From: an uncultured Chiayiivirga sp. | GTDB lineage: Bacteria; Pseudomonadota; Gammaproteobacteria; Xanthomonadales; Xanthomonadaceae | DNA length: 64,000 bases | NCBI GenBank assembly: GCA_934525595.1 | Contig: CAKSZJ010000002.1 | Span: 124,001 to 188,000, forward strand | Reading direction: 5' to 3' | Shown here: positions 50,952 to 60,841 of the stretch, piece by piece | Layout: each line of letters begins with the position of its first letter | Position numbering within the stretch: position 1 is the stretch's first letter | Notes under the pieces: model-generated | Told to the model about the DNA's origin: nothing | Database searches by the model: none | The model's input: only the letters and a program-made list of their open reading frames with translations | Made by a program: the position numbers and the translations under genes

Positions 50952-52742
50952 ATGTCCGCATACAAGATCATCCATCACGAATACGACGTCGTGGTCGTCG
51001 GCGCCGGCGGCGCCGGGCTGCGCGCCACCTTCGGCATGGCCGAAAAGGGCCTCAACGTCGCCTGCATCAGCAAGCTCTTCCCCACCCGCTCGCACACCGT
51101 GGCGGCGCAGGGCGGCATCGCCGGCGCGCTGGGCAACATGAGCGACGACGACTGGCGCTACCACTTCTACGACACCATCAAGGGCTCGGACTGGCTGGGC
51201 GACCAGGACGCCATCGAATACATGTGCCGCGAGGCGATTCCGGCAATCTACGAGCTGGAACACTACGGCGTGCCCTTCTCGCGCACCGAGGACGGCAAGA
51301 TCTACCAGCGCCCCTTCGGCGGCATGACCACCCAGTTCGGAGAAGGTCCGCCCGCGCAGCGCACCTGCGCCGCCGCCGACCGCACCGGCCATGCCATGCT
51401 GCACACGCTCTACCAGCAGGCGCTGGCGCATGACGCGCGCTTCTTCATCGAGTTCTTCGCACTCGACCTTCTGATGGACGACGACGGCACCTGTCGCGGG
51501 GTGATCGCGCTGGAGCTGGCCACCGGCGACATCCATGTGTTCCACGCGCAGGGCGTGGTGCTGGCGACCGGCGGCTACGGCCGCGCCTATTTCAGCTGCA
51601 CCTCGGCGCACACCTGCACCGGCGACGGCGGCGGCATGGCGCTGCGCGCCGGACTGGCGCTGCAGGACATGGAATTCGTGCAGTTCCACCCCACCGGCAT
51701 CTATGGCGCCGGCTGCCTGATCACCGAGGGCGTGCGCGGCGAAGGCGGCATCCTGCGCAACGCCAGCGGCGAGCGCTTCATGGAGCGCTACGCCCCGCAG
51801 GTGAAGGATCTGGCTTCGCGCGACGTGGTGAGCCGCGCCATGACCATCGAGATCCGCGAGGGCCGCGGCGTGGGAGAGCACAAGGACCACATCCTTCTCG
51901 ACCTCACCCACCTCGGGCCGGAAGTGATCCACGAGCGGCTGCCCGGCATCGCCGAGAGCGCGCGCATCTTCGCCGGCGTGGACGTGGAGAAGCAGCCGAT
52001 CCCGGTGCTGCCCACGGTGCACTACAACATGGGCGGCATTCCGACCAACCGCCACGGCGAAGTGGTACAGCTGCGCGACGGCAACCCCGACGCGGTCGTG
52101 CCGGGCCTCTACGCCATCGGCGAAGCCGGCTGCGTCTCGGTGCACGGCGCCAACCGCCTCGGCTCCAACTCCCTGCTCGACCTGGTGGTGTTCGGCCGCG
52201 CTGTGGCCAACCGCTGCGCCGAAACGCTGACCAGGTTCGGCAAGCCGAAGCAGGCGTCGAAAGCCAGCATCGACAAGGCCCTGACCAACTTCGACGCGAT
52301 CCGCCACGCCAAGGGCTCGCTGCCCACCGCGCAGATCCGCCTCGACATGCAGCGCACCATGCAGTCCGACGCCGCGGTGTTCCGCACCCGCGAAACCTTG
52401 GCCGAAGGCGTGGGCCGGATCGCCAAGGTCTTCCACAGTTTCAAGGACGTGGAGGTCAGCGACCGCTCGCTCATCTGGAACACCGACCTCATGGAAACCC
52501 TAGAGCTGCAGAATCTCCTGGGCCAGGCGGTGGTCACGATGAACTCGGCGCTCAACCGCACCGAATCGCGCGGAGCGCACGCGCGCGAGGACTATCCGGA
52601 GCGCGACGACAGCAACTGGCTCAAGCACACCCTGTCCCGACTCGACGCCGACGGCACGGTGCACTTCGACTACCGCCCGGTGCACATGTACACGCTCACC
52701 GACGAGGTGGACGTCGTCCCGCCCAAGAAGCGCGTGTACTGA
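50952..52742 (+). CDS. sdhA: Succinate dehydrogenase flavoprotein subunit
   Basis: 596 residues. FAD-binding [13 protein letters not shown] (13-25); covalent FAD His48 in [10 protein letters not shown]; active-site [15 protein letters not shown] and [13 protein letters not shown]. It oxidises succinate to fumarate in the citric acid cycle. Length and motifs are normal. The two candidate flavinylation or assembly helpers (SDHAF4-like upstream and SdhE downstream) flank the operon. Confidence 0.97.
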   Translation: MSAYKIIHHEYDVVVVGAGGAGLRATFGMAEKGLNVACISKLFPTRSHTVAAQGGIAGALGNMSDDDWRYHFYDTIKGSDWLGDQDAIEYMCREAIPAIYELEHYGVPFSRTEDGKIYQRPFGGMTTQFGEGPPAQRTCAAADRTGHAMLHTLYQQALAHDARFFIEFFALDLLMDDDGTCRGVIALELATGDIHVFHAQGVVLATGGYGRAYFSCTSAHTCTGDGGGMALRAGLALQDMEFVQFHPTGIYGAGCLITEGVRGEGGILRNASGERFMERYAPQVKDLASRDVVSRAMTIEIREGRGVGEHKDHILLDLTHLGPEVIHERLPGIAESARIFAGVDVEKQPIPVLPTVHYNMGGIPTNRHGEVVQLRDGNPDAVVPGLYAIGEAGCVSVHGANRLGSNSLLDLVVFGRAVANRCAETLTRFGKPKQASKASIDKALTNFDAIRHAKGSLPTAQIRLDMQRTMQSDAAVFRTRETLAEGVGRIAKVFHSFKDVEVSDRSLIWNTDLMETLELQNLLGQAVVTMNSALNRTESRGAHAREDYPERDDSNWLKHTLSRLDADGTVHFDYRPVHMYTLTDEVDVVPPKKRVY

Positions 52743-52751
52743 TGGCGAGCG

Positions 52752-52793
52752 CCGGGAATCGGAGCCCTGTCACCCAGAACGCCTGATTCCCGC
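52752..52793. repeat. GGGAATC/GATTCCC hairpin between sdhA and sdhB
   Basis: GGGAATC (52754-52760) and GATTCCC (52785-52791), loop of 24, in the 95-bp sdhA-sdhB gap. It resembles the GGGAAT repeat by pheA. Confidence 0.45.
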
Positions 52794-52837
52794 CTCCCGC
52801 TCCCCATCCTCCACCCACGACACCCGGATTCAAGACC

Positions 52838-53623
52838 ATGGCCGACTTCCGACTCCCCAGAAACTCCCGCGTCCAGAAGGGCAAGCACTTCCCGGTGAAA
52901 GATCCGAAGGGCCCGGTGCGTACCTTCAAGATCTACCGCTGGAGCCCGGACGACGACGCCAATCCGCGCACCGACACCTACGAGGTGGATCTGGGCAGCT
53001 GCGGCCCGATGGTTCTTGACGCGCTGATCAAGATCAAGAACGAAGTCGATCCCACCCTCACCTTCCGCCGCTCGTGCCGCGAGGGCATCTGCGGCTCGTG
53101 CGCGATGAACATCGACGGCACCAACACGCTGGCCTGCACCTGCGCGATCTCCAGCTGCGACAAGCCCGAGGTGCCGGTCTACCCGCTGCCGCACATGCCG
53201 GTGGTGAAGGACCTGGTGCCCGATCTGAGCCACTTCTACGCCCAGCACGCCTCGATCCGCCCCTGGCTGCGCACCCAGAGCCCCGCGCCCACCAAGGAGC
53301 GCCTGCAGTCTCCGGCCGACCGCAAGAAGCTCGACGGGCTCTACGAGTGCATCCTGTGCGCCTGCTGCTCCACCGCCTGTCCGAGCTACTGGTGGAACGG
53401 CGACCGCTATCTCGGCCCGGCCATCCTGCTGCAGGCCTATCGCTGGATCATCGACTCGCGCGACGAGGACACCGGCGCGCGTCTGGACGAGCTGGAAGAT
53501 CCCTTCAAACTCTATCGCTGCCACACCATCATGAACTGCACCCGCACCTGCCCCAAGGGCCTGAACCCGGCCAAGGCGATCGCGGAAATCAAGAAGCTGA
53601 TCGTGGAGCGTCGCGGCGTCTGA
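52838..53623 (+). CDS. sdhB: Succinate dehydrogenase iron-sulfur subunit
   Basis: 261 residues. The [2Fe-2S] motif is [14 protein letters not shown], and the [4Fe-4S]/[3Fe-4S] ligands are in [16 protein letters not shown] and [17 protein letters not shown]. It passes electrons from SdhA to quinone at the membrane anchors. Standard length. It is followed by sdhE after 19 bases. Confidence 0.97.
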   Translation: MADFRLPRNSRVQKGKHFPVKDPKGPVRTFKIYRWSPDDDANPRTDTYEVDLGSCGPMVLDALIKIKNEVDPTLTFRRSCREGICGSCAMNIDGTNTLACTCAISSCDKPEVPVYPLPHMPVVKDLVPDLSHFYAQHASIRPWLRTQSPAPTKERLQSPADRKKLDGLYECILCACCSTACPSYWWNGDRYLGPAILLQAYRWIIDSRDEDTGARLDELEDPFKLYRCHTIMNCTRTCPKGLNPAKAIAEIKKLIVERRGV

Positions 53624-53642
53624 GCCGCGGCATCCGATCCTC

Positions 53643-53897
53643 GTGAGCGACGAATCCGAACAGTTCTCCCGCGTGCGCTGGCGCAGCCGGCGCGGGATGA
53701 TGGAGCTGGACATCCTGCTGCGGCGCTACCTCGACCAGCGCTGGTCACAGGCCGACGCCACCGAACGCGCGACCTACCTGCGCCTGCTGGACTGCGAGGA
53801 CACCCGGCTGTGGCCATGGCTGCTGGGCCGCGAGCGCCCGGACGACCCCGAGCTCGACGCGCTGATCCAGCGGATGCGGGCGCTGCCGGTGTCCTGA
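53643..53897 (+). CDS. sdhE: SdhE/DUF339 FAD assembly factor
   Basis: 84 residues with a GTG start at 53643. The diagnostic RRGMMELD (17-24, family RGxxELD) is present, followed by the helical bundle (DCEDTRLWPWLLGRE). SdhE binds SdhA and promotes covalent FAD attachment. It is the last gene of the sdh operon. Confidence 0.92.
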   Translation: MSDESEQFSRVRWRSRRGMMELDILLRRYLDQRWSQADATERATYLRLLDCEDTRLWPWLLGRERPDDPELDALIQRMRALPVS

Positions 53898-53937
53898 GCC
53901 GAAAGCCCGGACGCGCGGATTTCCCGCAGGCTCCCGG

Positions 53938-55902
53938 TCAGCGCGGCATCGGCAGTGCCTCATCCGCAAAGATCGCCACGTGCGGCACGCCATCGGCCCC
54001 GATCCAGCCGCGGTACATGCCCTCGGTATTGAACGGGAAGGCCACGCTGCCGTCGGCGCCCAGCGCGATCGCGCCGCCGTCGCCTCCGGCGGCGGGGATG
54101 ACCCCATTGATCACCGCATCTGCAGCGCGCTGCAGCGACTGGCCGGTATAGGCCATGCGCGCGCAGACGTCGTGCGCAGCAGCGTGGCGAATGTAGAACT
54201 CGCCCCACCCGGTGCCGGACACCGCGCAGCGCGCATCGGCCCAGGTACCGGCGCCGATGATGGGCGAATCCCCCACGCGGCCGTAGCGCTTGTTGGTCAT
54301 GCCGCCCGTCGACGTGCCCGCCGCAAGGTGGCCGGCAGCATCCAGCGCGAGTGCGCCAACGGTGCCGAAATAGGCCTTGCCCGGCGGTTCTGGCGAAGTT
54401 TCGCCACGCGCCTGCGCAGCGGACTCTGCCGCCAGCACCCGCTGCAGCTGGTTCCAGCGCTTCTCGGTGCGGAAATAGGCGGGATCCACCAGGGCGATGC
54501 CCTGCTCGACGGCAAATTTCTCCGCCCCCTCGCCCACCATCATCACGTGGCGCGAATGGTCCATGATGGCGCGCGCCAGCTGGATCGGGTTCTTCACCCG
54601 GTGCAATCCCGCTGCCGCGCCGGCCCTGCCGCTGACGCCATCCATGATCGAGGTATCCAGCTCGTTGCGACCGTCGTGGGTGAACACCGCGCCGCGCCCG
54701 GCGTTGAACTGCGGGGCATCCTCCAGAACGGTGATGGCGGCGGTGACGGCATCGAGCGCCGCCGCACCCTCGCGCAGGCGCGCGTGACCCGCGCGCAGGG
54801 CCGCCTCGAGCGCGGCGCGCGCCGCGGCCGCATCCTCCGGCAACAGGTCGGCCTTCTCCACGCCGGCGCCGCCGTGGATGACGAGAAGGGGCTGGTCGAG
54901 TGCCCTGAGAGCGCCGCGATCCACCGCGTAATGGCGCCGGAAGGCCGGGCGCTCAACGCGGCCGGAAGGCAGGTGCAGCAGCGAATCCGGCCCCACGCCG
55001 ATCACCTCCACGCGCGACAGATGCAGGGGTTCATCCTCTGCGGTTTCGGGGAAGCCGCCGAGTACCAGGCTCGCGCCCGCGCCTGACGCGGTGGCGTACA
55101 CGCGTGCGCTGCCGTCGCCTTCCACCACCACGGCGGCATCCTCGTCCACGCCCAGACCGCGGATCGGCTTGCCGGCGATCCGCTCTGCCTTGGCGATGAA
55201 GGCGAACAACCGGCCCAGGCGGTTGCGTTCGGAAAAATGCGTGTCGGTGATCCAGCCGTGCAGCGGGGAGATATGCAGGAAATCGCCCTCGATGGTGGTG
55301 TCCGATCCGTGCGGATCGGACAGCGCGTGCGCGCTGATGAGGCTGCCGCCCACCATCGCGCCGTAGAGGTATTCGCCCAGGATCGCCAGCCCGGCGCTGG
55401 TGCCGCCCAGCGGCTTGCCGGCGCGCACGTGAGCATCCAGCGCACCGGCCAGCGGCGTGCCTCGCCAGTAGCGCACGTAGCGCGACTGGTCGCCGCCGGC
55501 GATGAAGATGCCGTCGGCGCGCCGGATGCGCTTGAGGATGGCCTTGTCGTAGGCGCCCTCGCGATCGTGGAACACGAAGGTTTCCACCGAGGCGATGCCG
55601 CCGATCTCGTTGAAGAACTCCTCGCCGATCTCGCCACCCAGGGAGGCGCGCAGCACCACGACGTGACCGCCACCGGCCTTCCGCATGAACCAGCGCAGCG
55701 CCTCGTGATTGCGGTCACCGCCGCCCATCAGCAGCAGGCCCGGCGCGACCGTTCCGGGCGTGCGGGCGCGCAGGTCGCCGATGACGTGATGATCGACACG
55801 GCCCGCCGCGAGCGCCTGGCCCGTCAGGAGAAGCCAGAGGAAAGCCATTGCCAGATGCGCCGCGAACCGGCGGCCTGCTGCTTGCATGTCCATGTTTTCC
55901 AT
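53938..55902 (-). CDS. Secreted cyanophycinase-isoaspartyl peptidase fusion
   Basis: 654 residues with a signal peptide or anchor (about 13-33, ending ALAAG). Residues about 50-310 are a peptidase S51 cyanophycinase domain: LLMGGGDRNH, IFIAGGDQSRY, catalytic Ser169 in GGTSAGLAILGE, and DTHFSERNRLGR (220-231). Residues about 335-650 are an Ntn-hydrolase isoaspartyl peptidase/asparaginase: LLVIHGGAG (339-347), FNAGRGAVFT, and autocleavage/nucleophile Thr514 in FGTVGALALD, then ASTGGMTNK-type (GTSTGGMTNKRYGR). The first domain would cut cyanophycin to beta-Asp-Arg, the second would split that dipeptide. Start at 55902 gives the signal; 55893 is possible. It is divergent from an ECF/FecR/TonB cassette 100 bp away. 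Confidence 0.9.
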   Translation of the reverse strand: MENMDMQAAGRRFAAHLAMAFLWLLLTGQALAAGRVDHHVIGDLRARTPGTVAPGLLLMGGGDRNHEALRWFMRKAGGGHVVVLRASLGGEIGEEFFNEIGGIASVETFVFHDREGAYDKAILKRIRRADGIFIAGGDQSRYVRYWRGTPLAGALDAHVRAGKPLGGTSAGLAILGEYLYGAMVGGSLISAHALSDPHGSDTTIEGDFLHISPLHGWITDTHFSERNRLGRLFAFIAKAERIAGKPIRGLGVDEDAAVVVEGDGSARVYATASGAGASLVLGGFPETAEDEPLHLSRVEVIGVGPDSLLHLPSGRVERPAFRRHYAVDRGALRALDQPLLVIHGGAGVEKADLLPEDAAAARAALEAALRAGHARLREGAAALDAVTAAITVLEDAPQFNAGRGAVFTHDGRNELDTSIMDGVSGRAGAAAGLHRVKNPIQLARAIMDHSRHVMMVGEGAEKFAVEQGIALVDPAYFRTEKRWNQLQRVLAAESAAQARGETSPEPPGKAYFGTVGALALDAAGHLAAGTSTGGMTNKRYGRVGDSPIIGAGTWADARCAVSGTGWGEFYIRHAAAHDVCARMAYTGQSLQRAADAVINGVIPAAGGDGGAIALGADGSVAFPFNTEGMYRGWIGADGVPHVAIFADEALPMPR

Positions 55903-56002
55903 CGCACGTTCCCGACCACGGCGGCGGGTTGTCCAATGTAGACGAATCGGTCTCACGATTCCCGCACGCCGTGCCACACCCGCCCTGCGCTAGAGTGCGG
56001 AC

Positions 56003-56581
56003 ATGCTCGACGACCTTGACCGCTGGTTCACGTCCGAAGTGCTGGTGCACGAGCCGGCGCTCATGCACTTCCTGGCCCGGCGATGGAGCCAGCGCGACGA
56101 GATTCCGGATCTGCGCCAGGAAATCTACGTGCGCGTCTACGAGGCCGCGCTGCGGGAGCGGCCGCTGTCGCCGCGCGCCTTCCTCTTCACCACCGCGCGC
56201 AACCTGATGGCGGACAGGATCCGGCGCCAGAAGGTCGTGTCGATCGAGGCAGTGGGTGATTTCGAACCTTCGAACGTCTACCTGATCGAGGAAATCTCGC
56301 CCGAGCGCTGGCTGAGCGGCCGCCAGCTGCTCAGGCGCCTGGCCGAGGCCTTCGACGCCCTGCCCGACCGCTGCCGCGAGGTGGTGTGGCTGCGCCGGGT
56401 CGAGGATCTTCCGCAGAAAGACGTGGCCCGCCATCTGAACATCGGTGAGAAAACCGTGGAAAAGCACCTTGCCAAGGGAATTCGCCTGCTCGCCGACCGC
56501 CTCTACGGCGGCGCGGAGGTGCGTACGGCGCCCGAGGCAAGCCATCGGGAGACGCGGCATGACCAGCATGGCGGAGACTGA
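56003..56581 (+). CDS. FecI-like ECF sigma factor
   Basis: 192 residues. Sigma region 2 (about 15-80: FLARRWSQRDEIPDLRQEIYVRVYEAAL, then FLFTTARNLMADRIRR) and region 4 (about 115-170: FDALPDRCREVVWLRRVEDL, then KDVARHLNIGEKTVEKHLAKG). FecI-type sigma factors drive TonB-receptor genes on signal from FecR and the receptor. It overlaps the fecR-like gene by 23 bp. Placement ahead of FecR and a large TonB receptor fits the FecIRA order. Confidence 0.92.
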   Translation: MLDDLDRWFTSEVLVHEPALMHFLARRWSQRDEIPDLRQEIYVRVYEAALRERPLSPRAFLFTTARNLMADRIRRQKVVSIEAVGDFEPSNVYLIEEISPERWLSGRQLLRRLAEAFDALPDRCREVVWLRRVEDLPQKDVARHLNIGEKTVEKHLAKGIRLLADRLYGGAEVRTAPEASHRETRHDQHGGD

Positions 56582-57623
56582 GCGCGAGGCGTCGCGCTGG
56601 CTCGCGCGGCGCGAATCGGGCAGCTGGTCACCGTGCGACGAGGCGCAGCTGCGGGCCTGGCTGCGTGAATCCACCGCGCACCGGGTCGCCTTCCTGCGCC
56701 TGCAGGAAGCCTGGGACGAGGCCGCGCGCCTGCGCGCCCTGGGCGCAGGGCTCGCGCCGGGACACGTCCCGGCGCGCGGCACCTGGCACGACCCCGCGGC
56801 CGCCGGACAGAAGGCGGCCATGCCGTCTCCGCCGGACATGCGCGGCGTGCGTATGCGTTACCGCCGTCCTGACGATCGCCAGCGGGGCTGGGGTCGCGGC
56901 ATCGCGGCGGCGCTCGCGCTGGCCGCCGCCGGCATCGCCGGCGTGCTTGGCTGGCAGGCGGGCGGGCGGCACCACGCCACGCTGGCAAGCGGCCTGGGAC
57001 ACATCGAATCGACGACGCTGGTCGACGGAACCTTGGTGACGCTGAGCAGCGACAGCCGCATCGAAGTGACGATGAGGCGCAGCGACCGGCGCGTGCAGCT
57101 GCTGCGCGGCGAGGCGATCTTCACCGTGGCCCACGATCCGGCCCGGCCGTTCGTGGTGCAGGTGGACAGCACCCGCGTCACCGCCGTCGGCACCCGCTTC
57201 TCGGTGCGCCGCGCGGCGCCCGGCTCGCGCGTGGTGGTGACCGAGGGCCGGGTCCGTTTCGAGCGCGCCTCCGACGTCGATGGCACCACGCCGTCCGTAG
57301 CCCTGCTCTCGGCCGGCCACGTCGCCTTCGCAGACGCCGGAGGCGTCCGGATCGAATCCATGACGCCAGCCGATACAGAACGCATGCTGGAGTGGCGCAG
57401 CGGCTACCTTGGCTTCGAAGACGCCTCACTCGCCGACGCCGCCGCCGAGTTCAACCGCTTCAACCTGCGCAAGCTGGAGCTCGCCGACACGGAAGCGGCG
57501 GGGCTTCGGATCGGCGGAAACTTCCGCTGGGACAACCTGGACGGCTTCATCCATCTGCTGGAACGGGGCTTTCCCCTCCGCGCCGAGCGCCTGCCCGACC
57601 GCATCGTCCTGCACTCGCTCTGA
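56559..57623 (+). CDS. FecR-family anti-sigma/signal transducer
   Basis: 354 residues. N-terminal DUF4880 region (about 8-52: REASRWLARRESGSWSP, then AWLRESTAHRVAFLRLQEAW), a membrane helix (about 108-130, GIAAALALAAAGIAGVLGW), a FecR periplasmic domain (about 140-235: ESTTLVDGTLVTLSSDSRIEV) and a C-terminal secretin/TonB-like segment (YLGFEDASLADAAAEFNRFN). It transmits occupancy of the outer-membrane receptor to the sigma factor. The start at 56559 has GGGAG upstream. Confidence 0.92.
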   Translation: MTSMAETEREASRWLARRESGSWSPCDEAQLRAWLRESTAHRVAFLRLQEAWDEAARLRALGAGLAPGHVPARGTWHDPAAAGQKAAMPSPPDMRGVRMRYRRPDDRQRGWGRGIAAALALAAAGIAGVLGWQAGGRHHATLASGLGHIESTTLVDGTLVTLSSDSRIEVTMRRSDRRVQLLRGEAIFTVAHDPARPFVVQVDSTRVTAVGTRFSVRRAAPGSRVVVTEGRVRFERASDVDGTTPSVALLSAGHVAFADAGGVRIESMTPADTERMLEWRSGYLGFEDASLADAAAEFNRFNLRKLELADTEAAGLRIGGNFRWDNLDGFIHLLERGFPLRAERLPDRIVLHSL

Positions 57624-57703
57624 GGCGAGGGCGGGATCGGCACCGCTCGTTCGTCATCCCATCCTGAAAGGCGCCGCTCCGAGCGCCTCACTGGGGAAAG
57701 CTC

Positions 57704-60700
57704 ATGCGTCACCCGCTCCGACACCTGCTCCTGGGCCTGGCCTGCTCCGCCGCGCTGGCGGCCCAGGCGCAAACGCCATCCGGTCCGTTCGACCTGCCCG
57801 CAAGCGATCTGGCAACGGCCCTCAACGCGCTGGCCCGGCAGTCCGACCTGCAGCTGGTCTACCGCGCCGAGCAGGTGCGCGGGCACCGCACCGGCGGGGT
57901 TCGCGGCGCCGCCAGCGCCGAGCAGGCGCTGCAGCAACTCCTCGCCGGCAGCGGCCTGCAGGCCAACCGGGATGACTCGGGCGCCGTGCTGATCCTGGCT
58001 GGCACGCCCGCCTCCGCCGGCGCATCCGGCGAGCCGGCGCCCCAGTCCACGCCGTCCGCCCCTGCACAGGAAGCGCCGGAAACGCTGGAAACCATCCAGG
58101 TGACCGGCTCGCGCATCCCGCGCGCGCAGGTCGAGGGCCCTGCGCCGATCTCGGTAGTCACGGCGCAGGAAATCAAGGCCAGCGGTTTCACCACGATTCC
58201 CGACCTGCTGCGCTCGCTCACCGTCAACGGTGGCGAAACCCAGAGCCAGCAGTCGGCCGGCGGCGCCGATTTCTCGCCCGGCGCACAGCAGGTCGACCTG
58301 CGCGGCCTCGGCCCGAACCACACCCTGGTACTGGTCAACGGCCGCCGCATCGCCGACTTCCCCCTGCCGTTCCAGGGACGCAGCAACTTCACCGACATCT
58401 CCAGCATCCCGCTGGGCATGATCGACCGCGTGGAAATCCTCACCGGGAGCGCGTCGGCCATCTACGGCTCGGACGCCATCTCCGGCGTGGTCAACTTCAT
58501 CCTGAAGAAGCAGGCCGACGGCACCACGATCGACTACCGCTACGGCTGGACCGAGGAAGGCGGCGGGCAGTCGAACGTGCTCAACCTCTCCAGCGGCTTC
58601 TCGCGCGGCAACTTCAATCTCGTCGCCGGGCTGGAATTCCGCGACCAGCGCCCGCTCTGGGGCTACCAGCGCGAACAGCAGGATTCCAGCGCCGACGCGC
58701 CCAATCCCTCGCGCTACGGCTACCCGCCGCGCGATTTCCTCCTCACCGACTGGTGGGACGACTACATCGATCCGGGCGAAGACACCTGCGCCGGCCTCTC
58801 GCACCTCAACGGCGGCACGATGGGCTACGCCTATCGGCGCAACTACGGCAACTACTGCGGCAGCGAGCGCGGCGTGGCCTATCGCACCATGATCAGCGAG
58901 CGGCGCGGTGCCAACGGCTATGCCTCGATGAGCCATCAGCTGGGCAACGGCAGCGAGTGGTTCGCCGACGTGCAGGCCGGCCACCACAAGGTGTCCCTGT
59001 TCCGCGCGCCGCGCACCTGGTCGCTGATGATGCCCGACGGCAACGAGGAGGGCTATTTCTACAACCAGGCCACCGAGCAGATCGAGTACTGGCAGCGCCG
59101 CTTCACCCTGGAGGAAATGGGCGGCCTGGAGACAGGCATGGTCGACACCACCCAGGACACCTTCGGCCTGACCACCGGCTTCAAAGGCATCCTCCGGGGC
59201 AACTGGGATTACGAGGCGGCCTTCAGCCATTCGCAGTACAAGGCCAGGATCAGCTGGCCGCAGATCGTGGCCGCGAGCGCCAACCGGCTGTTCCTGGGCG
59301 AGCAGCAGCCGGGCAGCCACACCTGGCGCGGCGACGAATACCCCATCTTCAATGCCGATCCGAACCGCCTCTACACCCCGCTGAGCCGGAGCGAGTACGA
59401 CAGCATCTTCGCCTACACCACCTACCATCCGCAGTCCGACAGCCAGACCCTGGCCTTCACCCTGACCCAGTCCGAGCTGTTCGAACTGCGCGGCGGCGCC
59501 GCGGGCTTCGCGGCCACCGCCGAAGTGGGACACCAGGGCTATGACCTGAAGCCCGATCCGCTGGCGACGCAGTACTACTACTACAGCTGGAAGGATTCCG
59601 ACGGCAAGGGCAGCCGCAGCCGCTGGGCGGTCGCCGGCGAACTGCGCATGCCGGTGCTCGAAACCCTCAACCTCAGCGTCGCCGCCCGCCAGGACCAGTA
59701 CCGCTTCGCCGGGCGTCATCCGGGCAAGCTCACCTGGAGCACCGGCCTGGAATGGCGCCCGCTCGACAGCCTGCTGGTCCGCGGCTCCTATGGCACCGCC
59801 TTCCGCGCCCCCGACCTGCACTACGTCTTCGCCGGCCCTGGCAACGACGAAACCTCGGTGATCGACTACTTCCGCTGCGCCAGCGAAGAGCCGGACGAGA
59901 GCATCGAGGACTGCAGCTATAGCGACGAGGGCATCATCCGCAGCCGCACCGGCAGCCCCGACCTCGCGCCGGAAACCAGCACCTCGTGGACGATGGGCCT
60001 GGTGTGGTCGCCGACCTCCTTCCTGGACCTCTCGCTCGACTGGTTCGACATCGACATGCGCGACCAGGTCCAGGACATGCGCGCCAGCGACGTGATGCGC
60101 TGGGAGCGCGACTGCCGCCTTGGCAGCGCCGGCGGCAGCCCCGAAACCTGCGCCGACATGCTTTCGCGCATCACCCGTACCGCCGGCGGCGCGATCTACG
60201 GCGTCCACGTCAATCCGGTGAACATCGCGCGCGAAGCCACCAGCGGCCTGGACGCCAGCGCCAACATCCGCTGGGACAGCGCAGTCGGCACCTTCCGCCT
60301 CAGCGCCCAGCACACCTGGGTGGATCGCCACGAGATCCGTCTGTATCCGGATGCACCGGTGATCGACATGTTCGCGGTGAACAGTGGCTACGACATCCCG
60401 CGCACCAAGAGCAGCGCCCGGCTGTCATGGTCGCGCGAGGCCTGGGCGGCGTCGCTCCAGGGCACCCGCATCGGACGCCTGCCCAACGGCTGGTCGTACG
60501 ATGAGGTGTGGGAAGACGGCGACCCGGGCCCCACCATCCCGGCCACCTGGCGCTACAACGCCAACCTGCAGTTCGCCTTCACCGACCGCGCGCAGCTCTC
60601 GCTCACCGTGGTCAACCTGTTCGACAAGATGCCGCCGGTCGATCCCACCTACACCAGCTATCCCTACTACGACATCTCCTGGTTCGACACCCAGGGGCGC

Positions 60701-60748
60701 AGTTTCTACCTGCAATACACCCACACGTTCGGCGGCAGCGAGCGTTGA
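57704..60748 (+). CDS. TonB-dependent outer-membrane receptor with STN signalling domain
   Basis: 1014 residues. Signal peptide (1-23, ending AQA). An STN domain (about 27-98: FDLPASDLATALNALARQSDLQLVY) signals to FecR. The linker is Pro/Ala-rich. A plug domain (about 125-265: ETIQVTGSRIP, then VLVNGRRIADFPL) follows, then a 22-strand barrel whose last strand ends YLQYTHTFGGSER. This is a FecA-class receptor. Its ligand is not shown by sequence, but the divergent neighbour degrades a secreted polypeptide substrate, so a peptide or cyanophycin-derived ligand is one possibility. Long antisense frames over this gene are ignored. Confidence 0.93.
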   Translation: MRHPLRHLLLGLACSAALAAQAQTPSGPFDLPASDLATALNALARQSDLQLVYRAEQVRGHRTGGVRGAASAEQALQQLLAGSGLQANRDDSGAVLILAGTPASAGASGEPAPQSTPSAPAQEAPETLETIQVTGSRIPRAQVEGPAPISVVTAQEIKASGFTTIPDLLRSLTVNGGETQSQQSAGGADFSPGAQQVDLRGLGPNHTLVLVNGRRIADFPLPFQGRSNFTDISSIPLGMIDRVEILTGSASAIYGSDAISGVVNFILKKQADGTTIDYRYGWTEEGGGQSNVLNLSSGFSRGNFNLVAGLEFRDQRPLWGYQREQQDSSADAPNPSRYGYPPRDFLLTDWWDDYIDPGEDTCAGLSHLNGGTMGYAYRRNYGNYCGSERGVAYRTMISERRGANGYASMSHQLGNGSEWFADVQAGHHKVSLFRAPRTWSLMMPDGNEEGYFYNQATEQIEYWQRRFTLEEMGGLETGMVDTTQDTFGLTTGFKGILRGNWDYEAAFSHSQYKARISWPQIVAASANRLFLGEQQPGSHTWRGDEYPIFNADPNRLYTPLSRSEYDSIFAYTTYHPQSDSQTLAFTLTQSELFELRGGAAGFAATAEVGHQGYDLKPDPLATQYYYYSWKDSDGKGSRSRWAVAGELRMPVLETLNLSVAARQDQYRFAGRHPGKLTWSTGLEWRPLDSLLVRGSYGTAFRAPDLHYVFAGPGNDETSVIDYFRCASEEPDESIEDCSYSDEGIIRSRTGSPDLAPETSTSWTMGLVWSPTSFLDLSLDWFDIDMRDQVQDMRASDVMRWERDCRLGSAGGSPETCADMLSRITRTAGGAIYGVHVNPVNIAREATSGLDASANIRWDSAVGTFRLSAQHTWVDRHEIRLYPDAPVIDMFAVNSGYDIPRTKSSARLSWSREAWAASLQGTRIGRLPNGWSYDEVWEDGDPGPTIPATWRYNANLQFAFTDRAQLSLTVVNLFDKMPPVDPTYTSYPYYDISWFDTQGRSFYLQYTHTFGGSER

Positions 60749-60755
60749 TGCGCAC

Positions 60756-60786
60756 GTGGCGGAGGGCCGCGCCGGTCCTCCGCCAC
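60756..60786 (+). terminator. Hairpin after the TonB receptor gene
   Basis: A perfect 10-bp stem (60756-60765 with 60777-60786), 11-nt loop, seven bases after the stop. There is no U-run, so it may act as an end stabiliser or a rho-aided terminator. Confidence 0.5.
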
Positions 60787-60812
60787 GAATCACGCGCCGG
60801 TCATGCGCCAGA

Positions 60813-60841
60813 TTGCCGCGATCGCGCCCATCGCATACAAT
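60813..60841 (+). promoter_or_regulatory. rpsB-tsf promoter
   Basis: TTGCCG (60813-60818) and TACAAT (60836-60841) at a 17-bp spacing form a near-consensus sigma-70 promoter. The start site would be near 60848, giving a 5' leader of about 230 nt before rpsB. A long leader at this locus fits the known S2 autoregulation of rpsB mRNA; the fold was not tested. Confidence 0.75.

Noticed and set aside
57404..60331. Minus-strand 975-codon open frame
   Set aside because: Lies antisense to the TonB receptor; composition is that of a shadow frame in GC-rich DNA and it has no recognisable domain.
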